Origin: Bacilli bacterium
Lineage (GTDB): Bacteria; Bacillota_I; Bacilli_A; RF39; UBA660
Direction: 5' to 3'
NCBI GenBank assembly: GCA_017936845.1
Contig: JAGBES010000001.1
Coordinates: 75,026 to 111,648 of the forward strand
DNA: 36,623 nt
Numbering within the stretch: position 1 is the first letter of the stretch; each line of letters opens with the position of its first letter. Below the pieces are notes generated by a model that ran no database searches, had not been told where the DNA came from, and worked only from the letters and a program-made list of their open reading frames with translations. The position numbers were made by a program, and so were the translations under genes. This document shows, piece by piece, positions 24,784-32,082 of this stretch.

Positions 24784-24825
24784 TTTTTTACTCCTTTCTT
24801 TTAGATTTGAAATCCAACTTTCTAC

Positions 24826-24854
24826 ATTATATACTTTTTTTTTTATTTTGTCTA
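24826..24854 (-). promoter_or_regulatory. Sigma-A-type promoter of the RNase J gene
   Basis: Minus-strand TAGACA (24854-24849), 17-bp spacer, TATAAT (24831-24826). Confidence 0.65.
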
Positions 24855-24869
24855 GTTTCCATTTTTAAC

Positions 24870-24898
24870 TTGTATTTTTATTAAATAAATAATATAAT
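24870..24898 (+). promoter_or_regulatory. Sigma-A-type promoter of the EIIB-like gene
   Basis: TTGTAT (24870-24875), 17-bp spacer, TATAAT (24893-24898). It is divergent from the RNase J promoter. Confidence 0.65.
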
Positions 24899-24913
24899 TA
24901 TATGGGTGATAGT

Positions 24914-25231
24914 ATGAATCAAATAGTACAATATGGAATAATAATATTATTATTAATTATAATAGCTATAGCAATCATAAAATCAAAAAGAAAAGATTTT
25001 AAAATTGAAATTAATAAATTAGTTTCATATTTAGGTGGAAAAGATAATATAGTTAGTTATGAAGTTAATAAATCAAGATTTATAGTTACTCTTAAAAATG
25101 TAAATATTGTAAATAAAGAAGGAATACAAAAAATGGGTGCTAGAGGAATTGTTGAAATTGATAATCAATTAAAGATTATATTAGGAGAAAATGCTAATGT
25201 ATTAAAAAAACATATTGATGAATTAAAGTGA
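24914..25231 (+). CDS. Membrane-anchored PTS EIIB-like protein lacking the phospho-cysteine
   Basis: 105 aa from ATG 24914; the earlier ATG at 24902 overlaps the SD GGGTGAT and is rejected. One N-terminal membrane helix (about 5-25), then a cytoplasmic domain that lines up with glucose-family PTS EIIB: SYLGGKDNIVSYEVNKSRFIVTL against the usual LGGKxNIxxxxxCxTRLRVxx, and MGARGIVEIDNQLKIILGENANVLKKHIDEL against the usual LGAxGVV..GxxxQxIxG. Where EIIB carries its phosphorylated Cys this protein has Asn; the following Arg is kept. It therefore cannot take part in the usual Cys phosphotransfer and may be a regulator or sugar-phosphate sensor. No EIIC, EIIA or HPr gene is near. Confidence 0.7.
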   Translation: MNQIVQYGIIILLLIIIAIAIIKSKRKDFKIEINKLVSYLGGKDNIVSYEVNKSRFIVTLKNVNIVNKEGIQKMGARGIVEIDNQLKIILGENANVLKKHIDELK

Positions 25232-25247
25232 TAATATCACTTTTTTT
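25225..25247 (+). terminator. Terminator of the EIIB-like gene
   Basis: AAAGTGAT (25225-25232), AAT loop, ATCACTTT (25236-25243), then T to 25247. The stop codon TGA is in the stem. It lies 5 bases before the 0A boxes. Confidence 0.85.
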
Positions 25248-25252
25248 CATAT

Positions 25253-25269
25253 TTCGACAAAATTCGACA
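25253..25269 (+). promoter_or_regulatory. Two tandem 0A boxes (Spo0A-binding motif) upstream of the sensor kinase
   Basis: TTCGACA at 25253-25259 and again at 25263-25269, exactly 10 bp apart in the same orientation, matching the Spo0A target (complement TGTCGAA). A partial reverse copy TGTCGAG lies at 25289-25295 next to the kinase SD. Confidence 0.75.
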
Positions 25270-25303
25270 TAAAAAAAATGTATTATTATGTCGAGGTGAT
25301 TAA

Positions 25304-26533
25304 ATGAATCTATTTCAAAACGTATTACTAGATATAATATTAATATTATTTCCTATGATTTTATTTTTATTATATAATGCTTATAATGAAGTTTATGATT
25401 TAAAGAAAAGTGATTTATGTTTAGATTTTGCTATTATAACTAGTTTTTATTTGGTTTTAACATTTAAACCTGATGGTTATTCATATCCTTATTTAATGAT
25501 GAATGTTCCATTAGCTTTAGCTTATTTAAAAAATAAGAATAAGAGTATTTTAATTTTATCAGTTTTATGTTTTATTACATTAATGGGAAAATATAATATT
25601 CCAGCATATTACTATATAATAGAATATACTATGCTATATATACTATATAAAGTGATGGATAAATTTACATTTGTAAATTTATTTATAACTTTAAATATAT
25701 TTTTTTATTTATTATATGAAGTATTGGAAAAACCATATTTGTTTGGTAATAATTCTTATATTCCAAATGCTTTAACTGTATTAATTCCTTTTATTATAGT
25801 AACATATATTATTATGTTTACATTTAAAAAAGCAAGTACTATAATTACTTTTCATAAAGATAGTAAAAAAACCCAAGATGAAAAAGAATTAAGACTTTCT
25901 TTATTTAAAATAACACATGAAATAAAAAATCCTATTACAGTTTGTAAAGGATATTTAGATATGTTCGATTTTGATGATATAAAAAAGAGTAAAAAATATA
26001 TAAGAATAATAAAAAATGAAATAAATAGAGTTTTAATATTGTTAGAAGATTTTTTATCAATAAATAAAATAAAAATAGAAAAAGATATTATAGATATTAA
26101 TTTACTATTGGAAGAGATGACAAATAGTTTTTTACCAATACTAAAAGAAAAAAATATAGATAAAATTTTTAATATAAGTAAAGATGAATTGTTTATAAAT
26201 GCTGATTATAATAGATTAAATCAAGTATTTATAAATATAATGAAAAATAGTATAGAAGCAATAACAGATAATGGGGTTATATGTGTATTTTTAAAGAAAA
26301 ATAAAGATAATATTGAAATTCATATCGAAGATAATGGTGTTGGAATGGATAAAGAAGAATTAAAAAAAATAAAAGAACCATTTTTCACAACAAAAAAACA
26401 AGGTAGTGGCTTAGGCGTATATTTATCTAGACAAATAATTGAAGCACATGGTGGAAATATAGAATATGTATCAAAAAAATATATAGGAACAAAAACAATT
26501 GTAACACTACCTTATGAAGAAATAGGAATATAA
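25304..26533 (+). CDS. Membrane sensor histidine kinase, KinB-like
   Basis: 409 aa. The first about 175 residues hold six or so hydrophobic segments with little extracellular loop, as in KinB-type sporulation kinases that sense membrane signals. Dimerisation/phosphoacceptor H-box: His205 in ITHEIKNPITVCKGYLDMF. ATPase domain: N-box NQVFINIMKNSIEAI, G1 box EDNGVGMD, F-box EPFFTTKKQGSG, G2 box SGLGVYLSRQIIEAHGG. It should autophosphorylate on His and pass phosphate to a response regulator; the only receiver-domain gene in the window is spo0A, 5 kb downstream. SD GAGGTGAT three bases before ATG 25304. Two 0A boxes upstream suggest control by Spo0A. Partner assignment is inference. Confidence 0.85.
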   Translation: MNLFQNVLLDIILILFPMILFLLYNAYNEVYDLKKSDLCLDFAIITSFYLVLTFKPDGYSYPYLMMNVPLALAYLKNKNKSILILSVLCFITLMGKYNIPAYYYIIEYTMLYILYKVMDKFTFVNLFITLNIFFYLLYEVLEKPYLFGNNSYIPNALTVLIPFIIVTYIIMFTFKKASTIITFHKDSKKTQDEKELRLSLFKITHEIKNPITVCKGYLDMFDFDDIKKSKKYIRIIKNEINRVLILLEDFLSINKIKIEKDIIDINLLLEEMTNSFLPILKEKNIDKIFNISKDELFINADYNRLNQVFINIMKNSIEAITDNGVICVFLKKNKDNIEIHIEDNGVGMDKEELKKIKEPFFTTKKQGSGLGVYLSRQIIEAHGGNIEYVSKKYIGTKTIVTLPYEEIGI

Positions 26534-26548
26534 CATTCCTTTTTTTTT
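26524..26548 (+). terminator. Terminator of the kinase gene
   Basis: AGGAAT (26524-26529), ATAAC loop containing the stop, ATTCCT (26535-26540), then eight T. Confidence 0.85.
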
Positions 26549-26565
26549 AATTTACTTTAAAAATA

Positions 26566-26594
26566 TTGAAAATAAATAAAAAAAGTTATATCAT
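26566..26594 (+). promoter_or_regulatory. Probable promoter of the pilin-pgk-tpiA operon
   Basis: TTGAAA (26566-26571), 17-bp spacer, TATCAT (26589-26594). Confidence 0.55.
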
Positions 26595-26619
26595 ATTTAT
26601 ATATGAAATAGGTGATATG

Positions 26620-26991
26620 ATGAAAAATGAAGGTTTTACATTAATAGAATTAATAGCTCTTTTAGGATTAATATCAATTATTATATTAATTGGAGCGCCT
26701 AGTTTAATAAATCAAATTGAATCAATGAGAAATAAAAGCTATAATAATTTTATTGGTGATATATGTTTAGCTAGTGAATCTTATATAAATCATAATAGCG
26801 ATATAGAAGGTATAGAAAATTTTAAGAATGCTAATGATACAATTACAATAACAGCTGGTGAATTAATGAATAAAGGATACATAAAAAGTAATATAAAAAA
26901 TCCTAAAACAGATACTAAGATTAATTCAAGTGATATAATTACTGTTAAATTAAATAGTGACATGACTTATAGCTGTTCTTTAAATAGTTAG
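26620..26991 (+). CDS. Small type IV prepilin-like protein
   Basis: 123 aa from ATG 26620, which lies three bases after GGTGAT (26611-26616); ATG 26617 is immediately upstream and in frame but too close to the SD. Prepilin leader MKNEG followed by FTLIELIALLGLISIIILIG, with Glu at position +5 after the cleavage site. The mature part is about 118 residues, a normal pseudopilin size, and ends with a Cys (YSCSLNS). Another Cys is at DICLASES. No assembly ATPase, platform protein or peptidase gene is in the window. It is separated from pgk by only 8 bases and probably co-transcribed with it, an unusual pairing. Confidence 0.8.
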   Translation: MKNEGFTLIELIALLGLISIIILIGAPSLINQIESMRNKSYNNFIGDICLASESYINHNSDIEGIENFKNANDTITITAGELMNKGYIKSNIKNPKTDTKINSSDIITVKLNSDMTYSCSLNS

Positions 26992-26999
26992 GAGATAAT

Positions 27000-28193
27000 A
27001 TGAAAAAAACAATACGTGATTTTAATTTAAATGAAAAAAAAGTTATAATTAGAGTAGATTTTAATGTTCCAATAAAAGATTCTATTATACAAGATGATAA
27101 TAGAATTAAACAAAGTTTAAAAACGATTAATTATGCAATAGATAATGGTGCTAAAGTTATTTTGATGTCACATTTAGGAAGAATAAAAGAAGAAAAAGAT
27201 AAAATTAAAAATACATTAGAACCAGTAGCATTAAGACTTAGTGAATTGTTAGGAAAAGAAGTAATATTTGTTACTGAAACGAGAGGGAAAATATTAGAAG
27301 ATGAAATAAACAATTTACAAAGTAGACAAGTACTTTTAATGGAAAATACAAGATTTGAAGATCTAAATGGAGAATTAGAGAGTTCTAATGATAAAGAACT
27401 TTCTAAGTATTGGGCAAGTTTAGGAGATATCTTTATTAATGATGCTTTTGCAACATCTCATAGAAATCATGCTTCAAATGTTGGAATTGCATCTTTATTG
27501 CCTAGTGGTATTGGTTTTTTAATAGAAAAAGAAATTAATGTATTAAGTGAAGTATTAGAAAATCCTAAAAGGCCATTTAATGTAATATTAGGAGGAGCTA
27601 AAGTAAAAGATAAAATAGGTGTTATAAAAAACTTAGTAAATATTGCTGATCATATTTTAATAGGTGGAGGAATGGCTTATACATTTTTAAAAGCAAGTTC
27701 ACTTCCAATTGGTAAATCTTTAGTAGATATGGAAAGTATACCATTTTGTAAAGAAATGTTAGAAAAATATAGTGATAAAATAATACTACCAATTGATAGT
27801 ATAAATGCTAAAGAAATAAAAGAAGATGTTAAGACTACAGAATGTTTCATATCTGATATAAAAGAAGATGATATTGGTTTAGATATTGGATACGGAACAA
27901 CCAAAATATTTAAAGAGTACTTATTAGAAAGTAAAACAGTTGTATGGAATGGAACAGTAGGGTATAGTGAAATAGATTTGTTTGCTAAAGGAACTAAAGC
28001 ATTGTGTGAAGTGTTGAAAGATATAGATGCTACTAAAATAATAGGTGGAGGAGATACAGCATCAGCTATTACTAATTTAGGATATAGTGATTATATGACA
28101 TATATTTCAACTGGTGGAGGAGCATCTTTAGAATACTTAGAAGGAAAAAAACTTCCTGGGATAGAAGTAATAAGTGATAAAGATGAAAAATAA
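27000..28193 (+). CDS. pgk: Phosphoglycerate kinase
   Basis: 397 aa, normal length. N-terminal substrate domain: IIRVDFNVP, the SHLGR loop and ENTRF; INDAFATSHRNHAS is the conserved 3-phosphoglycerate site. Nucleotide domain: LGGAKVKDKIGVI, GGGMAYTFLKA, VWNGTVGYSEIDLFAKGT and the IIGGGDTASAI...STGGGASLEYLEGK end. It makes ATP from 1,3-bisphosphoglycerate in lower glycolysis. AGGAGAT precedes ATG 27000. Its last 11 bases overlap the start of the following membrane protein gene. With tpiA four genes on, it forms a partial glycolytic operon that lacks gpm and eno here. Confidence 0.96.
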   Translation: MKKTIRDFNLNEKKVIIRVDFNVPIKDSIIQDDNRIKQSLKTINYAIDNGAKVILMSHLGRIKEEKDKIKNTLEPVALRLSELLGKEVIFVTETRGKILEDEINNLQSRQVLLMENTRFEDLNGELESSNDKELSKYWASLGDIFINDAFATSHRNHASNVGIASLLPSGIGFLIEKEINVLSEVLENPKRPFNVILGGAKVKDKIGVIKNLVNIADHILIGGGMAYTFLKASSLPIGKSLVDMESIPFCKEMLEKYSDKIILPIDSINAKEIKEDVKTTECFISDIKEDDIGLDIGYGTTKIFKEYLLESKTVVWNGTVGYSEIDLFAKGTKALCEVLKDIDATKIIGGGDTASAITNLGYSDYMTYISTGGGASLEYLEGKKLPGIEVISDKDEK

Positions 28194-29193
28194 AGTATTA
28201 AATTGTTTTTTATTAATATCTGTAACATTATTAGTCCTTTACTTTTCATTAAAAGATAATTTTTATGATACGTTAAATATACTAAAAACATTAGATAAAT
28301 GGTGGCTTTTAGTAGCTTTTCTTTTAGTGGCTAGTTATTGGTTTTTTAAAGCAATTGCTCTACATAAAATTGTTAGGAATTTTAAAAAAGAATATAGTTT
28401 TGAAAAAGCATTTAAATTTATATTAGAAATTAATTTTTTTAATGCTATTACACCATTCTCAAGTGGTGGTCAACCATTTGAATTATATTGCTTAAAGAAG
28501 GAAAAAATAAAGATGGCCGATGCTACAACTATTGTCATAGAACAATTTGTAGTATATCAAATTGCACTTGTGATATTAGGAGTAGTAGCAATTTTATGTA
28601 ATTCTATATTTCACATATTTACTAATAATACTATTTTAAAAAATTTAGTAACAATAGGATTTTTTACTAATACTTTGGTTACAGTTATTTTATTTTTACT
28701 AGCATTTACTAAAAAAACTAATAAATTTGTAGTAAATAAAGTAATTCACTTTTTACATATAATTAAAATAATTAAAGATGAAGAAAAACAAAAAAATAAA
28801 TTAAATAAATATATCAATGAATTATATGATGGAACTAAATTATTATTAAAAGATAAGTTGAACTTTATTGGTATGATATTTATTAATTTTATAGGATTAA
28901 TTTGTTTATATTTAGTTCCACTAGCACTTTTATATTCAACAGGTGATTATGTAAGTTTTGATGGATTTAAGAGTATAATTTCATCTGCTTATGTAATGTT
29001 AATTGGTTCATTTGTACCAATACCAGGAGGAACAGGTGGTCTTGAATATGGATTTGTTCAATTCTATGGTAATTTTATTAAAGGAAGCATATTAACAGCA
29101 ATTATGATAACATGGCGTTTTATAACCTATTATATTCCAATGGTTGTAGGAGCTATTGCATTTAATATAAGAAAAAGGAATGATAAAAAATGA
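28183..29193 (+). CDS. Flippase-like membrane protein of the lysylphosphatidylglycerol synthase TM family (UPF0104)
   Basis: 336 aa from ATG 28183, four bases after AGTGAT; a GTG at 28174 is part of that SD. Around eight membrane segments. The family signatures are present: FNAITPFSSGGQPFELYCLKK, and GSFVPIPGGTGGLEYGFVQFYG near the C-terminus, as in the transmembrane half of MprF and in UPF0104 proteins. These proteins are lipid flippase-like. The coupling to the next gene (4-nt ATGA overlap) suggests that it works with the glycosyltransferase on glycolipids, but its substrate is not shown by sequence. No aminoacyl-transfer (LPG synthase) domain is attached. Confidence 0.82.
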   Translation: MKNKVLNCFLLISVTLLVLYFSLKDNFYDTLNILKTLDKWWLLVAFLLVASYWFFKAIALHKIVRNFKKEYSFEKAFKFILEINFFNAITPFSSGGQPFELYCLKKEKIKMADATTIVIEQFVVYQIALVILGVVAILCNSIFHIFTNNTILKNLVTIGFFTNTLVTVILFLLAFTKKTNKFVVNKVIHFLHIIKIIKDEEKQKNKLNKYINELYDGTKLLLKDKLNFIGMIFINFIGLICLYLVPLALLYSTGDYVSFDGFKSIISSAYVMLIGSFVPIPGGTGGLEYGFVQFYGNFIKGSILTAIMITWRFITYYIPMVVGAIAFNIRKRNDKK

Positions 29194-30416
29194 GAATAGG
29201 TATTTTTACAGACACTTATCCACCTTTTATAAATGGTGTATCAACAAGTATAGCAATGTTAGAAAAAGCTTTAATTGAGGAAGGACATGAAGTTTTTATT
29301 GTAACTGTAAATCCAGAAAATATGGCTTATAGATATGAAGATGAAGAAAGAATAATTAGAATTCCTGGTATTCCAACCGGTATATATGATTATCGTTTAG
29401 CAGGAATATATCCTATAAGAGCTGTAAATAAAATAAAAAAATGGAATTTAGATATAATTCATTCACATACAGAATTTGGAGTAGGAACATTTGCAAGAAT
29501 AATAGCGAAACAGTTTGATATTCCTTTAGTTCATACATATCATACAATGTATGAAGATTATGTTTATTATATAACTAAAGGATATTTTGATAAATCAAGT
29601 AAAAAAATACTTGAATATTTAACAAAATTTTATTGTGATAAAACAGCTAAGGAATTAATAGTTCCAAGTAAAAAAACATATGATTTATTTAAGAAAAAAT
29701 ATAAATTTGATAAAGAAATACATATAGTTCCAACAGGAATAGATACTAAGAGATTTTCAAAAGAAAATTATAAAGAAGAAGAAATAATGGAATTAAAAAA
29801 AGAATTAGGTATAAAAAAAGATGATTTTGTTATTTTATATGTTGGAAGATTAGCACAAGAAAAAAATATAGAATTATTATTAAGAGGATTTAAAAATATA
29901 TCAAAAAATCATAAAAATACTAAATTTGTAATAGTAGGTAGTGGACCAGATTATGAACATTATATCAATCTATCGAATGAATATAAAATAAGTAATAATG
30001 TTATTTTTACAAATGCTATACCATGGGAAGAAATACCAATATATTATCAATTAGCTTCTGTTTTTGTAACAGCATCTAATACTGAAACACAAGGATTAAC
30101 TTTAATAGAAGCAATGTCAGGTTCAATACCAGTTGTATGCTTAGAAGATGAAAGTTTTAAAGATATTTTAATAGATAATATAAATGGAAAATATTTTAAA
30201 AATGAAGATGAGTATGTAGAGGTAATCGAATATCTTATTCAAAATCCAGATATTAGAAAAAAAATGTGTGATCAAGCAGAGATTACATCAGAAATGCATT
30301 CATTAAAATTTTTTGCTAAAAGAGTTTTAGATGTCTATAAAGAGGCATTAGGAATGAATAAAAAGGGATTTTTTGGTAGATTAAAGGATGCGTTAAAAGG
30401 TAATAAAGATGAATAA
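29190..30416 (+). CDS. GT4-family glycosyltransferase, probably diacylglycerol glucosyltransferase
   Basis: 408 aa. GT-B fold, family 4: N-terminal FTDTYPPFINGVSTSI, HSHTEFGVG, HTYHTMYEDY; C-terminal ILYVGRLAQEKN, IVGSGPDY, and the EX7E motif E299-E307 within SNTETQGLTLIEAM. The N-terminal motifs are those of 1,2-diacylglycerol 3-alpha-glucosyltransferases that make glycolipids and lipoteichoic acid anchors in Bacilli and mollicutes, so that is the favoured role. No signal peptide; a basic C-terminus (KKGFFGRLKDALKGNK) may bind the membrane. It overlaps the preceding flippase-like gene by 4 nt and tpiA by 8 nt, so it is translationally coupled to both. Confidence 0.82.
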   Translation: MRIGIFTDTYPPFINGVSTSIAMLEKALIEEGHEVFIVTVNPENMAYRYEDEERIIRIPGIPTGIYDYRLAGIYPIRAVNKIKKWNLDIIHSHTEFGVGTFARIIAKQFDIPLVHTYHTMYEDYVYYITKGYFDKSSKKILEYLTKFYCDKTAKELIVPSKKTYDLFKKKYKFDKEIHIVPTGIDTKRFSKENYKEEEIMELKKELGIKKDDFVILYVGRLAQEKNIELLLRGFKNISKNHKNTKFVIVGSGPDYEHYINLSNEYKISNNVIFTNAIPWEEIPIYYQLASVFVTASNTETQGLTLIEAMSGSIPVVCLEDESFKDILIDNINGKYFKNEDEYVEVIEYLIQNPDIRKKMCDQAEITSEMHSLKFFAKRVLDVYKEALGMNKKGFFGRLKDALKGNKDE

Positions 30417-31098
30417 AATAGTAGTTGCTAATATGAAAATGAATCTAACTATAGATTTAATAAAAGAATATTTGAATGAAATAAATAATAATGAAGTTAT
30501 ATATTTTCCAACTGCTATTTATATTCCTTATTTTATTGAAAAAAATTTAAAAGTTGGGATTCAAAATATTTCTTGTTATGAAAAAGGAAATCATACTGGA
30601 GAAATATCGGCTTTACAAGTTTCTAGTTTAAATATTAAATATGCTATTGTAGGTCATAGTGAAACTAATGATAACAGTAGTAATATAAATAAAAAATTAA
30701 AATTATGTTTAAAATATGATATAATTCCAATATTATGTATAGGTGAAAAATCTTTAACTGATGATATTAAAACGGTTTTAAAAAAACAATTGGATAAATA
30801 TCTAAAAGATATAAAAAATATAAATAAAATCATGTTAGCCTATGAACCAGAATGGATGATAGGAACAAATAATAATATAGAAATATCAAAATTAGAAGAA
30901 ATAATTTCTTTTATAAAAGAATTTATTTATCAAAAATATAAAATTAGTGATATAATAGTTTTGTATGGTGGAAGTATAAATAGTCATAATATAAAATATA
31001 TAAATAAAATACCATACTTAGATGGAATATTAGTTGGAAATAATTCAACTAATATAAAAGAGTTTTTAAAAATTATAGAAGTTGCTTTAAATCAGTAA
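30409..31098 (+). CDS. tpiA: Triosephosphate isomerase, short divergent form
   Basis: 229 aa, shorter than the usual about 250. Catalytic residues are kept: K10 in ANMKMN (usually GNWKMN), His83 in VGHSETND (usually IGHSERR), Glu146 in AYEPEW (usually AYEPVW), loop 6 MIGTN, then VLYGGSI and DGILVGNNS. It interconverts dihydroxyacetone phosphate and glyceraldehyde 3-phosphate. Substitutions around K10, H83 and E146 and the missing Arg after the His make it divergent, but the full catalytic set argues that it is active. It is the last gene of the pgk operon, overlapping the glycosyltransferase gene by 8 nt. Confidence 0.88.
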   Translation: MNKIVVANMKMNLTIDLIKEYLNEINNNEVIYFPTAIYIPYFIEKNLKVGIQNISCYEKGNHTGEISALQVSSLNIKYAIVGHSETNDNSSNINKKLKLCLKYDIIPILCIGEKSLTDDIKTVLKKQLDKYLKDIKNINKIMLAYEPEWMIGTNNNIEISKLEEIISFIKEFIYQKYKISDIIVLYGGSINSHNIKYINKIPYLDGILVGNNSTNIKEFLKIIEVALNQ

Positions 31099-31105
31099 CT
31101 TTTTT
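31081..31105 (+). terminator. Terminator at the end of tpiA
   Basis: GTTGCT (31081-31086) pairs with AGTAAC (31094-31099) with one G-U pair, then T to 31105. The stem includes the last tpiA codons. Confidence 0.6.
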
Positions 31106-31120
31106 GTATTTTAAAATCTT

Positions 31121-31137
31121 TTCGACAAAATTAGATA
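31121..31137 (+). promoter_or_regulatory. 0A box upstream of spo0A, with a degenerate second copy
   Basis: TTCGACA at 31121-31127 is a perfect 0A box. Ten bp downstream TTAGATA (31131-31137) matches 5 of 7 positions. The geometry is the same as upstream of the kinase gene. Confidence 0.65.
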
Positions 31138-31171
31138 TTTTTTACTCTAGAAAAATATATGTAGTATGTTG

Positions 31172-31177
31172 TATAAT
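31172..31177 (+). promoter_or_regulatory. Possible -10 element of spo0A
   Basis: TATAAT at 31172-31177 without a good -35 at the expected distance; only a weak TAGAAA lies 18 bases upstream. This would fit a promoter needing an activator. Confidence 0.45.
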
Positions 31178-31216
31178 TGATGTATCGTAGTAAGCAGTAT
31201 AGGAAAGGAAGATAAT

Positions 31217-31975
31217 ATGGATAGCATAAAGGTGCTTATGATAGACGATAATGAAAATTTAGTAGAAATGGTAAAAGAATATTTTAAGAATGATAAGCAA
31301 ATACATATAAATTTAGTTGCGTATAACGGATTAGATGGATTAGATATGATTGAAAATAAACAAGATCAATATGATGTTATTTTATTAGATCTTATAATGC
31401 CTAAAAAGGATGGAATGTATGTGTTAGAAGAAATGAAAAAGAAAAAATTAAATAAAAAAATTATTGTAGAAACAAGTTATAATTCACAAGATGTAATAAA
31501 AGAAGTTTCAAGTTATGGAGTAAATTATTTTATATTAAAACCTTTTGAATTATCAGATCTTCATAAAAGAATATTGAATTTGTTTAATGAAAATAATAAT
31601 TCTGATTTATATCATAATAATCTTCAAATATCTATTACGAAAGTATTACATGAACTTGGAATTCCATCACATATTAAAGGATATCAATATATAAGGGAAG
31701 CTATAGGAATTATATATGAAAGACCAGAAACTATAGGAGGAATAACTAAAGAATTATATCCCGAGCTTGCTTTAAAATTTGATACAACAGTATCAAGAGT
31801 TGAAAGAGCAATAAGACATGCGATAGAGGTTAGTTGGAATAGAGGTAGTTGGGATTTAATGGAAGAAATATTTGGCCATAGTGTTGATATTGATAAAGCA
31901 AAGCCAACTAATAGTGAATTTATTGTTACAATTGCTGACAAACTTAAATTAGATTCCATAAGAATAGGAATATAA
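31217..31975 (+). CDS. spo0A: Sporulation master regulator Spo0A
   Basis: 252 aa. Receiver domain 1-120: acidic pair D10-D11, phosphoacceptor D58 in VILLDLIMPKKDG, Thr86 and Lys108 in LKPF. The C-terminal Spo0A DNA-binding domain (about 135-252) is unmistakable: ITKVLHELGIPSHIKGYQYIREAI, GGITKELYPELALKFDT, recognition helix SRVERAIRHAIEVSWNRG and KPTNSEFIVTIADKL. Phosphorylated Spo0A binds TTCGACA-type boxes to switch on sporulation and related programmes. A perfect box lies 90 bases upstream. The KinB-like kinase 5 kb away is a candidate phosphate donor. No spo0F or spo0B in the window. SD AAAGGAAG before ATG 31217. Whether this organism sporulates cannot be told from here. Confidence 0.95.
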   Translation: MDSIKVLMIDDNENLVEMVKEYFKNDKQIHINLVAYNGLDGLDMIENKQDQYDVILLDLIMPKKDGMYVLEEMKKKKLNKKIIVETSYNSQDVIKEVSSYGVNYFILKPFELSDLHKRILNLFNENNNSDLYHNNLQISITKVLHELGIPSHIKGYQYIREAIGIIYERPETIGGITKELYPELALKFDTTVSRVERAIRHAIEVSWNRGSWDLMEEIFGHSVDIDKAKPTNSEFIVTIADKLKLDSIRIGI

Positions 31976-31988
31976 ATAAATTTATTAG

Positions 31989-32013
31989 AAAAAGCATAAT
32001 TTATGTTTTTTTT
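31989..32013 (+). terminator. Terminator of spo0A
   Basis: AAAAAGCATA (31989-31998), ATT loop, TATGTTTTTT, with one G-U pair, then further T. Confidence 0.65.
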
Positions 32014-32030
32014 ATTTTGATAAAAAAAAC

Positions 32031-32058
32031 TTGATTTTTTTTCTTTTTATGTTATAAT
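32031..32058 (+). promoter_or_regulatory. Sigma-A-type promoter of the capsule regulatory genes
   Basis: TTGATT (32031-32036), 16-bp spacer, TATAAT (32053-32058). Confidence 0.65.
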
Positions 32059-32082
32059 AAAGCGCACTGAGAGGGGTTTTTT

